A model generated the notes under the pieces. It was not told the DNA's origin, searched no databases, and worked only from the letters and a program-made list of their open reading frames with translations. Of a stretch of DNA of 64,000 bases, positions 35,136 to 43,455 are shown piece by piece. Both the position numbers and the translations under genes were made by a program. This DNA comes from Paraglaciecola arctica BSs20135 (GTDB taxonomy: Bacteria > Pseudomonadota > Gammaproteobacteria > Enterobacterales > Alteromonadaceae), in contig NZ_BAEO01000005.1 in assembly GCF_000314995.1 (NCBI RefSeq), positions 1-64,000 of the forward strand, written 5' to 3'. Numbering within the stretch: the first letter of the stretch is position 1; every line of letters begins with the position of its first letter.

Positions 35136-36326
35136 ATGAGCCACCCTCAATCTAATGCCTTAGCCAAACGCACACTTTTATTAGCGGCAGGTGCTATGGG
35201 ATTTGCGCAAACAGTATTGTTCGCCATATTAGCCCCGCTCGGAAGAGAAGTGGGCCTAGTTGAGGTGCAAATTGGTGCCATTATATCTTCTTCATCCTTA
35301 ACGCTGTTTCTGGTTAGTCCATTGTGGGGGCGAGCCAGTGATTTCTGGGGCAGAAGAAAGATCCTGTTAATTGGTCTATTTGGTTATTCTGTTGGCACTG
35401 TGTTGTTTGCTAGTGTGTTTCAAGCGGCTCTCTTAGGGTATCTAATTCCGATAACCGCTCTGATACTGTTAATTGTTACTCGTGTTGCCAACGCAATAGT
35501 AATGGCAGCCGTAGCGCCATCAGCAAACGCCTACATGGCTGATATAACCACTGTAGCGGATCGAATTAAAGGAATGGGCGCCATTGGTGCTGCGGGAAAT
35601 ATTGGCTCTATTATGGGGCCTGCCATTGGTGGATTACTCGCCAGTATTAGCTTACTTACACCACTGTATTTCTCAGTATTTTTAACATTAGCAGCGGCTG
35701 TATTAACACTCTATGCCTTGCCAGAATTACCTAAACCTAAGGTCATAAAAAAGCCAGCAAAACTTAAGTACACAGATCCAAGAATTTTTCCTCTGGTGAT
35801 CGCTGGGGTATTTTTGTTTATGGGTTTTGCCATTGTGCAACAAACTATCGCGTTTCGCTTTCAAGATGTATTGGGCCTTGATGGCACCCAAACCGCCAAA
35901 ATTGTTGGAATTAGCCTGATGTTTTCCGCTGCCGCCGCCCTATTTGTGCAATTGTTGGTTATACCCAGATTACATGTAAGGCCATTTGTATTACTTAGAA
36001 TATCCATGCCTATTATGATGATAGCCTTTGCCATAATGGCCTTAAGCCAAACTGAAACTATGTATATAATATCAATGTGTATTCTAGGGCTAGGAATGGG
36101 ACTTGCGGGGCCGGGATTTATGGCTGGTGTTTCTGTTGCTGTTTCATCAGATGAGCAAGGCGCGGTTGCTGGGGTAGCCGGTGCATGTGGGCCATTAGGC
36201 TTTACAGTTGGTCCCTTATTAGGTACTTATCTCTATTCAATAGACGGAGCCCTACCCTATTGGTTTGCCTTTGTTAGTTACTTTCTATTATTTTTCTTTA
36301 CACTAAAATTTAGTGACAAAAAATAA
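35136..36326 (+). CDS. MFS family transporter
   Basis: 396 residues, twelve predicted hydrophobic helices. Loop 2-3 carries the MFS signature GRASDFWGRRKILLIGL, and helix 5 has GAAGNIGSIMGPAIGGLLA, motif C of drug:H+ antiporters (DHA1 group). So it is probably a proton-driven exporter of a small molecule. Start ATG 35136 has no strong ribosome-binding site. Same strand as the monooxygenase; co-transcription is uncertain. Confidence 0.88.
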   Translation: MSHPQSNALAKRTLLLAAGAMGFAQTVLFAILAPLGREVGLVEVQIGAIISSSSLTLFLVSPLWGRASDFWGRRKILLIGLFGYSVGTVLFASVFQAALLGYLIPITALILLIVTRVANAIVMAAVAPSANAYMADITTVADRIKGMGAIGAAGNIGSIMGPAIGGLLASISLLTPLYFSVFLTLAAAVLTLYALPELPKPKVIKKPAKLKYTDPRIFPLVIAGVFLFMGFAIVQQTIAFRFQDVLGLDGTQTAKIVGISLMFSAAAALFVQLLVIPRLHVRPFVLLRISMPIMMIAFAIMALSQTETMYIISMCILGLGMGLAGPGFMAGVSVAVSSDEQGAVAGVAGACGPLGFTVGPLLGTYLYSIDGALPYWFAFVSYFLLFFFTLKFSDKK

Positions 36327-36407
36327 TTTTATGTCACTTCTTATTTAATGAGATTGGTATAACTGTTCTGAGATCAGTATTAAAAATCTATCAGATAATA
36401 TCCATTG

Positions 36408-36794
36408 TTATAGATGTAACTTAATTGACTGCTGGTCTGCTTGGGGCATTTTACTCACTACCAACATATAAGAGTTATCCATCATCCGCTGAATTTCCCC
36501 TTGAGGCACTGACCCATCAAGTTTTACGGTATTCCAGTGTACTTTGCTCATATGGTAACCGGGGATAATGGATGGGAAGATATCGCGAAGCATTATCGCT
36601 TCTTGAGGATCACATTTAAGGTTCATCCAGCAAATATCATCACTTTCATTCTCACCTTTGCCCATTTTACCCACGGATAAAGTCGCGAACATTTTATGTT
36701 TAACTTTAAATACAGACACGTCTTTTCCAAAAGGAAAGGTTTCCACTGTAAAAGGTTTACTTAATAGGTATTCTCTAGCTTGTTGCCGATCCAT
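36408..36794 (-). CDS. MmcQ/YjbR family protein
   Basis: 128 residues of the YjbR fold: YLLSKPFTVETFPFGKDVSVFKVKHKMFATL near the N-terminus, then LKCDPQEAIMLRD and GYHMSKVHWNTVKLDGSVP, the family's conserved HW(N/I)TV segment. This CyaY-like double-wing fold is predicted to bind DNA, but its role is unknown. Transcribed 83 bases downstream of the RegA-like gene and could be its distal partner. Convergent with the MFS gene. Confidence 0.9.
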   Translation of the reverse strand: MDRQQAREYLLSKPFTVETFPFGKDVSVFKVKHKMFATLSVGKMGKGENESDDICWMNLKCDPQEAIMLRDIFPSIIPGYHMSKVHWNTVKLDGSVPQGEIQRMMDNSYMLVVSKMPQADQQSIKLHL

Positions 36795-36877
36795 CTACTT
36801 TCCTTAATATACATTCATATTATCAGTATAAGCATTTAAACAACTTTCTATAAGCTATTTTGGAGCCGATTACCATT

Positions 36878-37411
36878 TCATGCACTAGTTGGCTTTTTTA
36901 ACAGTTTGCGCTGTAAGGTTCTGCGATGCATACCAAGCTGTCTAGCGGTAACCGATATATTCCCGAGATTTGATTTTAACACTTGTTGAATATGTTCCCA
37001 TTCAAGTCGAGACGGAGACATAATATTTGTTTCATTATTTTTATTTTCTGGATTTTCTTTATTATCACCATCTAACATTGTCAATAAGGTTTTAGTATCA
37101 ACAGGCTTAGATAAATAGTCATCGGCACCTGCTTTAATTGCTTCTACAGCCGTGGCAATACTGGCGTAGCCTGTCAGTAAAATAATTCTAGATTTGGGTA
37201 ATTTCGCCCTTAATTGAGGTAAAATAATCAAGCTATTTTGGTTGCCTACTTTAAGGTCCAAAATGAGATGTGTTGGACTATGCTGTTCTGCTAAGGCTAG
37301 ACCCTGCTCATTGCTAATTCCATGGATACACTTATAACCATAATGTGACAAACGCCTCAGTAATATATCTGCGAAGCTCTGCTCATCTTCAATCAATAAT
37401 AAAGATTTCAC
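36878..37411 (-). CDS. regA: Response regulator of the RegA/PrrA/ActR family
   Basis: 177 residues. Receiver domain 1-118: acidic pocket LLIEDEQS, phosphoacceptor aspartate in HLILDLKVG, T in LLTGYASIA, lysine in LSKPVD. The C-terminus SRLEWEHIQQVLKSN ... ARQLGMHRRTLQRKLLKK is the Fis-type HTH that is nearly invariant in RegA, PrrA, ActR and RoxR. It should control genes by redox state. Its ATG overlaps the stop of the kinase gene by 4 bases, so the pair is one unit. A RegA-type palindrome lies in front of the operon at 42605-42631. Confidence 0.9.
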   Translation of the reverse strand: MKSLLLIEDEQSFADILLRRLSHYGYKCIHGISNEQGLALAEQHSPTHLILDLKVGNQNSLIILPQLRAKLPKSRIILLTGYASIATAVEAIKAGADDYLSKPVDTKTLLTMLDGDNKENPENKNNETNIMSPSRLEWEHIQQVLKSNLGNISVTARQLGMHRRTLQRKLLKKPTSA

Positions 37412-38640
37412 GATAGCTCCACCAAGTTCATGACAACTTCAACGACTGCCCCTTCTTCAGAATGATTATATAAGCGAAATTGTGCGCCCAATCGTTCTAA
37501 CGTTGCGTGGCTAAGTAACACTCCCATACCAAAACCCTGATCGCTTTGTACTATAGTAGAGCCTAATTCAAGTAAAGCTTCCTCGGATAAACCTTTACCG
37601 AAGTCACGAATAGTAATAACTAGTTGTTGCTGTTCTATTTTACTCGACATCTCAATCTTGTGGTTATTATTTTGTTTTGAAGCTTGCACCGCATTTTGTA
37701 CTAAATTTAGTAAGGCTGGAAATAGTGTGGAATCGGTATACACAGCGAAAGCTTCAGAATTATCAAATTGATAACATACCTGAACATCAGCAAAATTTAG
37801 CTGTATATCTTGCTGTAAATGAAAAAACAATTGGCTTAATGGGATCTGACGTCTGCTATTTTGTTTTAACTCTTCTGACATGACTCGAAAATCCTGCAAA
37901 CGTTTACTACATAAACCTATCTGTTCTTTTAATTGAGCTAAAAATAGATTGTTGTGTTGCAACTCAAGTTCTTCTGTCAATAAATTTGCCGTGGCTAATG
38001 GCGTAGCCATTTGATGAGCAAATTGAGCTGCGGATGTACCAAGAGCAACCAATTGTTCTTGGCGTAATTGCTCCTCACGCAACTGACTCACTAATCGTTC
38101 TTGCTGACGCATAGCCCGAGCAAGTGATGCCACTATTAATACCACTACCAAAGCCGACAAAACAAAAGTTAACCACATACCAACAAAATGCTGTTGCATG
38201 TCAATCATATGCATTTGCTGATGATCAAGTGTAAATAACAAAGTCGAGTACGCTGCCAGCGCCATAAAAGTCACAAACAACAACCAAGGTTTCGGCAATG
38301 TTACTGCTGCAATAGCCACAGGTAACAGCAACAAAGAAACAAACGGATTAGTCGCTCCGTTAGAAAAATACAACAACAAAGTGAGAAACAATATATCAAG
38401 TGAAACTTGCAATAAAAACTCAATAGGATGGGCGTTACGATTGCCTTTATAATAATAAAACAAGGCAATATTAATCGCTAATTCTACTCCAACAATAATT
38501 TTAAGAGTGGTATATGGCAGCGAATATTCGAACCAAAGCTCCGCCACTAAAACAACCAATAATTGCAGAGCGATAAAACCATTGCGCAACTTAATTAATT
38601 GCAATAGCTGACGGTTAGTTTGCATATGAGACAAAGACAT
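37408..38640 (-). CDS. regB: Redox sensor histidine kinase of the RegB/PrrB family
   Basis: 410 residues. Six membrane helices (residues about 15-180) include the quinone-site segment SNGATNPFVSLLLLPVAI, the counterpart of GGxxNPF in RegB. The H-box is SAAQFAHQMATPLATANL, and QIGLCSKRLQDF places a cysteine where RegB has its redox-active one. N-box LLNLVQNAVQA and G-box DFGKGLSE complete the kinase. RegB senses the ubiquinone pool and cysteine redox state. Located 37 bases after the outer-membrane protein gene, so it appears to be the fifth gene of the copper operon, which is unusual for RegB. Confidence 0.88.
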   Translation of the reverse strand: MSLSHMQTNRQLLQLIKLRNGFIALQLLVVLVAELWFEYSLPYTTLKIIVGVELAINIALFYYYKGNRNAHPIEFLLQVSLDILFLTLLLYFSNGATNPFVSLLLLPVAIAAVTLPKPWLLFVTFMALAAYSTLLFTLDHQQMHMIDMQQHFVGMWLTFVLSALVVVLIVASLARAMRQQERLVSQLREEQLRQEQLVALGTSAAQFAHQMATPLATANLLTEELELQHNNLFLAQLKEQIGLCSKRLQDFRVMSEELKQNSRRQIPLSQLFFHLQQDIQLNFADVQVCYQFDNSEAFAVYTDSTLFPALLNLVQNAVQASKQNNNHKIEMSSKIEQQQLVITIRDFGKGLSEEALLELGSTIVQSDQGFGMGVLLSHATLERLGAQFRLYNHSEEGAVVEVVMNLVELS

Positions 38641-38677
38641 GGGGCGTTTAGATATTTTTAAGCAAAGTTACAAACAT

Positions 38678-39856
38678 TTATAACAGCTTATGCTGCCAAA
38701 CTAAACCTAGAGACCAACGACTTCCCTGCTGTTCATGGCTATCATCTTGATACCATTCGGTACGAAATTTAAAGTCTTGATAAAAATCCCATGTCCAAGC
38801 GACCGCCAATTTTTCAGGTTCAAATCCTTGGTTATGTAAACCGCTAGATTGGATAAATAATTGCGATGTTTGCGTAAAACTATTATCCACCACTAAACGT
38901 TCGTACTTAACTTGCAGGCTATGATTGTCTAAAGACAGACCAAATTGCAGCTTATAACCATCTTGTGTTGCCACAAAAACAGCACTTTGTGTTGTGTCGA
39001 CCAAGTGGGCGTCAATATCGGCGCGGATCCATTCAAATTCACCATTTAGAATAATGGGCTTAAATTTCCATTGCAGATTAGCAAACACCCCCATGGTTAA
39101 AGTATCACCGGTAAATTCCAAATCACTAGCACTAAGTTGCTCATCGCCGTGACTATGCCCTCCTTGATAACGTTGATCTGTGCGACTTTCAGCGCGACTG
39201 GACATTAACCAAGAGCCTAATTGAGCATTCAAACCGCCCTTCTTATATGGGTAATGAATATATAATGACGCAGCGCCGTCACCAGACGTCGCAGGCCAAT
39301 TATCTCCATTCCATATTTCAACACCTAAAATTAGACCGTATATATTACTACTGGCTCTGCCACCGATATCTATAAAATGTCGACCAAAAAACACGTCTGC
39401 TAATAAAGGAGATTCACTAAAAGCTCCCCCTGAAGCATGAAAATTAGCTGTTGGTGTAACCTTGGTAGACATTTTGCCTAATTCAAATAATAGAGGCTGA
39501 TCAAGCAACTCAGCACTCACCCCAAACCACAAGTTTTCTAACTCGACTTCGGTTGCTCCATCATGACTATGAGCCCCAACTTTAGCACTGACAAAATAAC
39601 GTTCTTGTACATTTAAATGACCCAACAATTGAACATCATCTAAACTAGCTCCTTGTTCCACAGGCAAAGCTTCACCGCCCATTAATACGCCGGGTAATTG
39701 CCACACTTGATCAGTTGGGTAAGCCTCATCACTTCGAAAAGTAACAGCCGTTTTAACAACTATTGAATCAGGCTGAGCGCTAGATTGCTGATTTTCATGA
39801 GCAAAGACTACCGTCGAAAATGCACAACACAACAGGGTAACAATATGATTTTTCAT
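38678..39856 (-). CDS. Outer-membrane beta-barrel protein in the MbnPH operon
   Basis: 392 residues. Signal peptide 1-19 (VVFAHENQ). The rest alternates hydrophobic and polar residues in strands (e.g. NVQERYFVSAKVGAH, LFELGKMSTKVTP, NIYGLILGVEIWNG, KLQFGLSLDNHSLQVKYERLV) as in porin-like barrels, ending WSLGLVWQHKLL. A His-rich loop (GGHSHGDEQ) may face the periplasm or surface. Start is 2 bases from the stop of the MbnH gene. I do not recognise a named family. Position between MbnH and RegBA suggests metal passage (inference). Confidence 0.7.
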   Translation of the reverse strand: MKNHIVTLLCCAFSTVVFAHENQQSSAQPDSIVVKTAVTFRSDEAYPTDQVWQLPGVLMGGEALPVEQGASLDDVQLLGHLNVQERYFVSAKVGAHSHDGATEVELENLWFGVSAELLDQPLLFELGKMSTKVTPTANFHASGGAFSESPLLADVFFGRHFIDIGGRASSNIYGLILGVEIWNGDNWPATSGDGAASLYIHYPYKKGGLNAQLGSWLMSSRAESRTDQRYQGGHSHGDEQLSASDLEFTGDTLTMGVFANLQWKFKPIILNGEFEWIRADIDAHLVDTTQSAVFVATQDGYKLQFGLSLDNHSLQVKYERLVVDNSFTQTSQLFIQSSGLHNQGFEPEKLAVAWTWDFYQDFKFRTEWYQDDSHEQQGSRWSLGLVWQHKLL

Positions 39857-39858
39857 TA

Positions 39859-41022
39859 TTATTCTTCAAATGGATCAGAAAATTTAGGGTTATTGATAAA
39901 TTTGTAATCGGTAAGAGATTCAAGAAAGGCTATCACTGCGTCGATTTCTTCATCTGTGGCAACAAAGGGTAGTATTAAGCCCGACTTCAAAGGACTTAAA
40001 TTACCATCTCCAGCATTTGGGCCGTTTTCAATTAAGCGACCTCCTCTAGCATAATGCTCAATCACTTCTCGTAATGTCGCAATACTGCCATCATGCATAT
40101 AAGGTGCGGTCAACTCTATATTACGTAAGCTTTGCGGGCGAAACATGCCGCGATCTGCCAAGTCTAACGTTAGGTCATACAAACCTTGATCTTCAGCAGG
40201 ATAACTCCCCTGCCCATCGACGTTGTATAATCCGTTGTTAAAAAATGGATATTGAATAGTACCTTCTGTGGTATTTGAATCACGATAAGACACAGAAAAA
40301 TTAATGCCAGTATGACAATGAAAACATTCAAATTTCTCACCGTTAAATAAACTAAATCCCCACTTTTGTTGTTCGGTTAAAGCTGTGGTATCACCCAATA
40401 AATACTGGTCATATGCGCTATCGGCGCTGATCATAGTGCGCAAAAAGCTAGCTAGAGAAAATATAACCTTATTAATGCTTGCACCTGTCTCACTGTCTGG
40501 AAAGGCTGCTGTAAACATTTTCACATAATCAGGATCACTATCAAATCGGGCAAGCACGTCATCGATATGTGGATCAGTCACCCCTAACTCAATTGGATTA
40601 TCTGCTCTAATGGGTACATTTAGCTGGTCTTCTAACTCTAAAAAGCCATTGTTGCTCCAAGTAAAAGTTGAATGGTAAACCACATTAGACAAGCTTTGAC
40701 TGTTCCGAGTAAGTTGGTGACCCGTAGAACCAAATGGCGTTTCCACCGCATCACTAAAGGCTAGCGCCTGAAAGTGACAAGAAGAACAAGATTGAGTTTG
40801 ATTAGCAGATAAGTTTTTGTCATAGAATAAAAACCTACCCAGTGCTATTTTCTCTGCGGTTAAGGGGTTATATTCCGGCACTGCGGGAGCAGAAATATGT
40901 GCTGGCAGCTCAAGCAGATCTCTTATGGATTGCTGTTGTGAACTTTCTTCTATTGAAGTAGTTGATGATTGATTACAGCTCATCAAAATACCCAATATAA
41001 AACTTACTACAATAAACTTCAT
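39859..41022 (-). CDS. mbnH: Di-haem peroxidase-like enzyme MbnH (metallo-mystery pair)
   Basis: 387 residues. Lipoprotein-like signal (ILMSC) then two c-type haem sites, CSSCH (in NQTQSCSSCHFQALAFSD) and CFHCH (in GEKFECFHCHTGINF), in a CcpA/MauG-type scaffold, with LRNIELTAPYMHDGSIATLREVIEHYA near the C-terminus. MbnH enzymes are known to turn a tryptophan of the partner MbnP into kynurenine, creating its copper site. The partner is the next gene upstream, 49 bases away. Likely periplasmic and membrane-tethered. Confidence 0.9.
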   Translation of the reverse strand: MKFIVVSFILGILMSCNQSSTTSIEESSQQQSIRDLLELPAHISAPAVPEYNPLTAEKIALGRFLFYDKNLSANQTQSCSSCHFQALAFSDAVETPFGSTGHQLTRNSQSLSNVVYHSTFTWSNNGFLELEDQLNVPIRADNPIELGVTDPHIDDVLARFDSDPDYVKMFTAAFPDSETGASINKVIFSLASFLRTMISADSAYDQYLLGDTTALTEQQKWGFSLFNGEKFECFHCHTGINFSVSYRDSNTTEGTIQYPFFNNGLYNVDGQGSYPAEDQGLYDLTLDLADRGMFRPQSLRNIELTAPYMHDGSIATLREVIEHYARGGRLIENGPNAGDGNLSPLKSGLILPFVATDEEIDAVIAFLESLTDYKFINNPKFSDPFEE

Positions 41023-41071
41023 ATAGTCTCTTACAAAATTCAGGGGTTAACTAAGGTCAACCCCAATTCAC

Positions 41072-42028
41072 TTATTCAGCGGTAACGGTGGAATTATCTG
41101 TTGCGACACTTTCGCCGGTTTCAGTAGATATCCCCATATTTTCAAAGATAGGACCACAGTCTGCTTGCATGGCAACTGGAGCTGAATGACAACTTACTCC
41201 TGGCACATCAACACCTGCTGCTGTGGGAGCAAACCTTAAACCGGCTAAAACGTTCTGCATATCAATCACCACTGTATTGATAGCAGGGTTAAAATTATTT
41301 AACGCTACTTTTGGCGTATTGACGTAGTCACATTCATCTTGAGTCTCAAGGGCTAACAAACCATCACCTGTGCAACTCTTACTACCAATATGCAATAAGC
41401 CATTACCAGCGACACCATTGGTATCTTCAATGGTAAAGTTCATAAGAAAATGACGATAACCACTGGCCCATGACCAGTACATTTCATTTAAAGGAGAAGG
41501 TGCGTCTTCAACTGAAGTAGTGGCAATAACTTCTTTCATCATTGCTTGAGGCAAGCCCAAATCGAATGTAACTTTAGCCACACCGGTATCTATATAAGTA
41601 CCAGAGATCAGGCTATTTGTACGCGATGTACCGGAAAGTGAATCTAAAGCACATGATCCAGTAGCATTGCTGGTCAAGTCGATTAAACCAACAAAACCTT
41701 GTTCATTTTGATACTGAAAGTCGTTTTCATCTAAGGTGGTTTCAATCTCAACATCATAAAGGTCGTAAAACTTGATGTTGCTTACATAAAAACGTAAATC
41801 ACTGACGCCGACACTATAACTTTGATCATCGCCATAACCTGAATACATAGTGTCACAATCAATTTCCTCTACTCCACTCATGGCTTTAAAATTAAGACTA
41901 AAAGCACGAGGAACTAAATTTTTCACATCGTCATTGTCTCTAGAACTACTTCCTCCACAAGCACTTAATAAAGACGCAGCCAATAAGGAGGCGATAGTGA
42001 AAGGTTTAAAATTGACATTTAATTGCAT
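41072..42028 (-). CDS. mbnP: MbnP family copper-binding lipoprotein
   Basis: 318 residues. Lipoprotein signal with lipobox LSAC (residue about 24) followed by GGSSS. Conserved MbnP landmarks: SLNFKAMSGVEEIDC start, SDLRFYVSNIKFYD, LIDLTSNATGSC, and NEMYWSWASGYRHFLMNF, which holds tryptophans that include the expected kynurenine precursor. Several cysteines (SKSC, DEC, VSCHSAP, ADC) fit the 'four-Cys' metallo-mystery description. It would bind copper in the periplasm after modification by the adjacent MbnH. Sits between the PCuAC chaperone and MbnH genes. Confidence 0.9.
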   Translation of the reverse strand: MQLNVNFKPFTIASLLAASLLSACGGSSSRDNDDVKNLVPRAFSLNFKAMSGVEEIDCDTMYSGYGDDQSYSVGVSDLRFYVSNIKFYDLYDVEIETTLDENDFQYQNEQGFVGLIDLTSNATGSCALDSLSGTSRTNSLISGTYIDTGVAKVTFDLGLPQAMMKEVIATTSVEDAPSPLNEMYWSWASGYRHFLMNFTIEDTNGVAGNGLLHIGSKSCTGDGLLALETQDECDYVNTPKVALNNFNPAINTVVIDMQNVLAGLRFAPTAAGVDVPGVSCHSAPVAMQADCGPIFENMGISTETGESVATDNSTVTAE

Positions 42029-42058
42029 GATAATTTCTCTTATAAATAGATTTAAGTG

Positions 42059-42559
42059 TTAGTGGTGGGAGTGATTAGATGTAGCAGCATTAGGGGTTAA
42101 CCTTTCCTCAACCCAGACCTCTACTGTTATCTCACCACTGTGTTCGAAGCGTAATTCCATGGGAAATTTTTCACCTTCGACTAAAGGCGTTTTTAACCCA
42201 ACTAACATGATATGGCTGCCGCCAGGTATGAGTTCGAGACTATTTTCAGCGGGGATCAACAAACCACTATGCGCTTCACGCATCTTAGCCATGTTCTGAG
42301 AATATTCGGTTTGATGTATTTGAGCCAACTCAGCAATAGTTGATGGCACCTCTACTGACAATAGAAGTTCAGCTTGATGAGTTGGATTATTGATAACTAG
42401 ATAAACCGCTCCCGTTTTGACAACAGGTGCGGTTGGCCTCGCCCACGGATGATTAACTTCGATCTGGCCGGCATTAAAATCGTGAGCAAAAAGGCTAAAA
42501 GATAACAACAAAAAAGCCAAGATAAATGGCTTTAACATAAGGTCTATAAAGGCTTTCAA
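42059..42559 (-). CDS. PCu(A)C periplasmic copper chaperone
   Basis: 166 residues. Signal peptide to about 25 (SLFAHD). The DUF461/PCuAC domain has the copper site pieces: IHQTEYSQNMAKMREAHSG (H and M) and GGSHIMLVGL (HxM), i.e. the H(M)X10MX21HXM pattern. The C-terminal tail TSNHSHH adds possible metal ligands. Carries Cu(I) to acceptors such as cytochrome oxidase or, here, MbnP (inference). It is the first gene of a six-gene minus-strand run, 45 bases downstream of the palindrome at 42605-42631. Confidence 0.9.
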   Translation of the reverse strand: MKAFIDLMLKPFILAFLLLSFSLFAHDFNAGQIEVNHPWARPTAPVVKTGAVYLVINNPTHQAELLLSVEVPSTIAELAQIHQTEYSQNMAKMREAHSGLLIPAENSLELIPGGSHIMLVGLKTPLVEGEKFPMELRFEHSGEITVEVWVEERLTPNAATSNHSHH

Positions 42560-42604
42560 AATGAATTAACTCGTTTTTTTCAGCTATTATAGGGTCTTAT
42601 AGTT

Positions 42605-42631
42605 GTGCGACAATGTGACATATTGTCGCAC
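42605..42631 (-). promoter_or_regulatory. RegA/PrrA-type palindromic operator candidate
   Basis: GTGCGACAAT and ATTGTCGCAC are perfect 10-bp inverted arms separated by 7 bases. The half-sites GCGAC and GTCGC match the GCGNC/GNCGC words bound by RegA/PrrA/RegR regulators, though the spacer between half-sites (13) is longer than the usual examples. It lies 46 bases before the PCuAC start, and the operon's last genes encode RegB/RegA-like proteins. Confidence 0.55.
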
Positions 42632-42753
42632 CTATATATTTACTCGAATCACATATTTACTCTAATCGGACTGTTGTTTCTGCGGATCTTTATCTATTTA
42701 ACTTGAGCTCAGGGTAAGCCATACCTAGTTTACTCTTTTATCTTCGGACAAAA

Positions 42754-42775
42754 AAAAGACAGTCGCCTGTCTTTT
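42754..42775 (-). terminator. Rho-independent terminator of the phosphoribosyltransferase gene
   Basis: AAAAGACAG-TCGC-CTGTCTTTT, a perfect 9-bp stem with flanking A/T runs, 39 bases after the stop. It separates this gene from the copper operon. Confidence 0.8.
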
Positions 42776-42813
42776 ATTGTCTTAATTTGAAACTAAACCA
42801 AAATAGTAATTGA

Positions 42814-43377
42814 TTAATCTTGTTTTAGTAAATGCATAACATTTTTTAAATCTGTTTTGCCATTGATGATTTCGTCTGGTGTAAGACCCGATATTTCATG
42901 AGGGAATACTAACCATTCGTCACTTTCATGCACAAAATAATCAGGCACAATATCAGTTTTGTTATTTTGTGGTTTGTAATACGGACAAGCTATACGCACA
43001 TCTTTTGGCATATTTGCACGAGACAAACTCTTAATTTGTTTCATCAAGGCTTGGACACTGCGGCCTGAATCAAATACGTCATCCACAATCAATAGGCTGT
43101 CTTCGGCATTGGCGTTTTCAATCAGATAATGTAAACCGTGCACTTTAATGGTTTTAGACTGTTGATCAATTCCATAATAAGAAGAGGTACGTACCGCGAT
43201 ATGGTCTGTTTCTACTTTTTTAAAATCGAAATATTCTTGCACAGCTATGCCTATAGGTGCGCCGCCACGCCAAATACCTATGATAAAATGTGGGCGAAAG
43301 CCACTTTCAAAAACTTGGGCTGCCACTCGAAACGAATCTTCAAGTAACTGTTGTGCAGTGATAAACGTTTTTTCCAT
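42814..43377 (-). CDS. hpt: Phosphoribosyltransferase, hypoxanthine-type
   Basis: 187 residues with the PRTase core: FIIGIWRGGAPIGIAVQEYF and the PRPP loop LLIVDDVFDSGRSVQAL. The C-terminal D-E-W-L-V-F-P-H-E resembles the purine-specificity segment of hypoxanthine/xanthine PRTases. Converts a free purine base plus PRPP into the nucleotide (salvage). It could be xanthine- or guanine-preferring. Single gene with its own terminator. Confidence 0.8.
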   Translation of the reverse strand: MEKTFITAQQLLEDSFRVAAQVFESGFRPHFIIGIWRGGAPIGIAVQEYFDFKKVETDHIAVRTSSYYGIDQQSKTIKVHGLHYLIENANAEDSLLIVDDVFDSGRSVQALMKQIKSLSRANMPKDVRIACPYYKPQNNKTDIVPDYFVHESDEWLVFPHEISGLTPDEIINGKTDLKNVMHLLKQD

Positions 43378-43455
43378 TAGATAAACCTTAAAAATTTAGA
43401 GCGCGCTTGCCCCAAAATATAACTATTAGCCTGCTATTGTATACCGAAGCTGGCT

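Noticed and set aside
34948-35139. 63-codon frame before the MFS gene
   Set aside because: No ribosome-binding site, no recognisable motif, runs into the next gene start.
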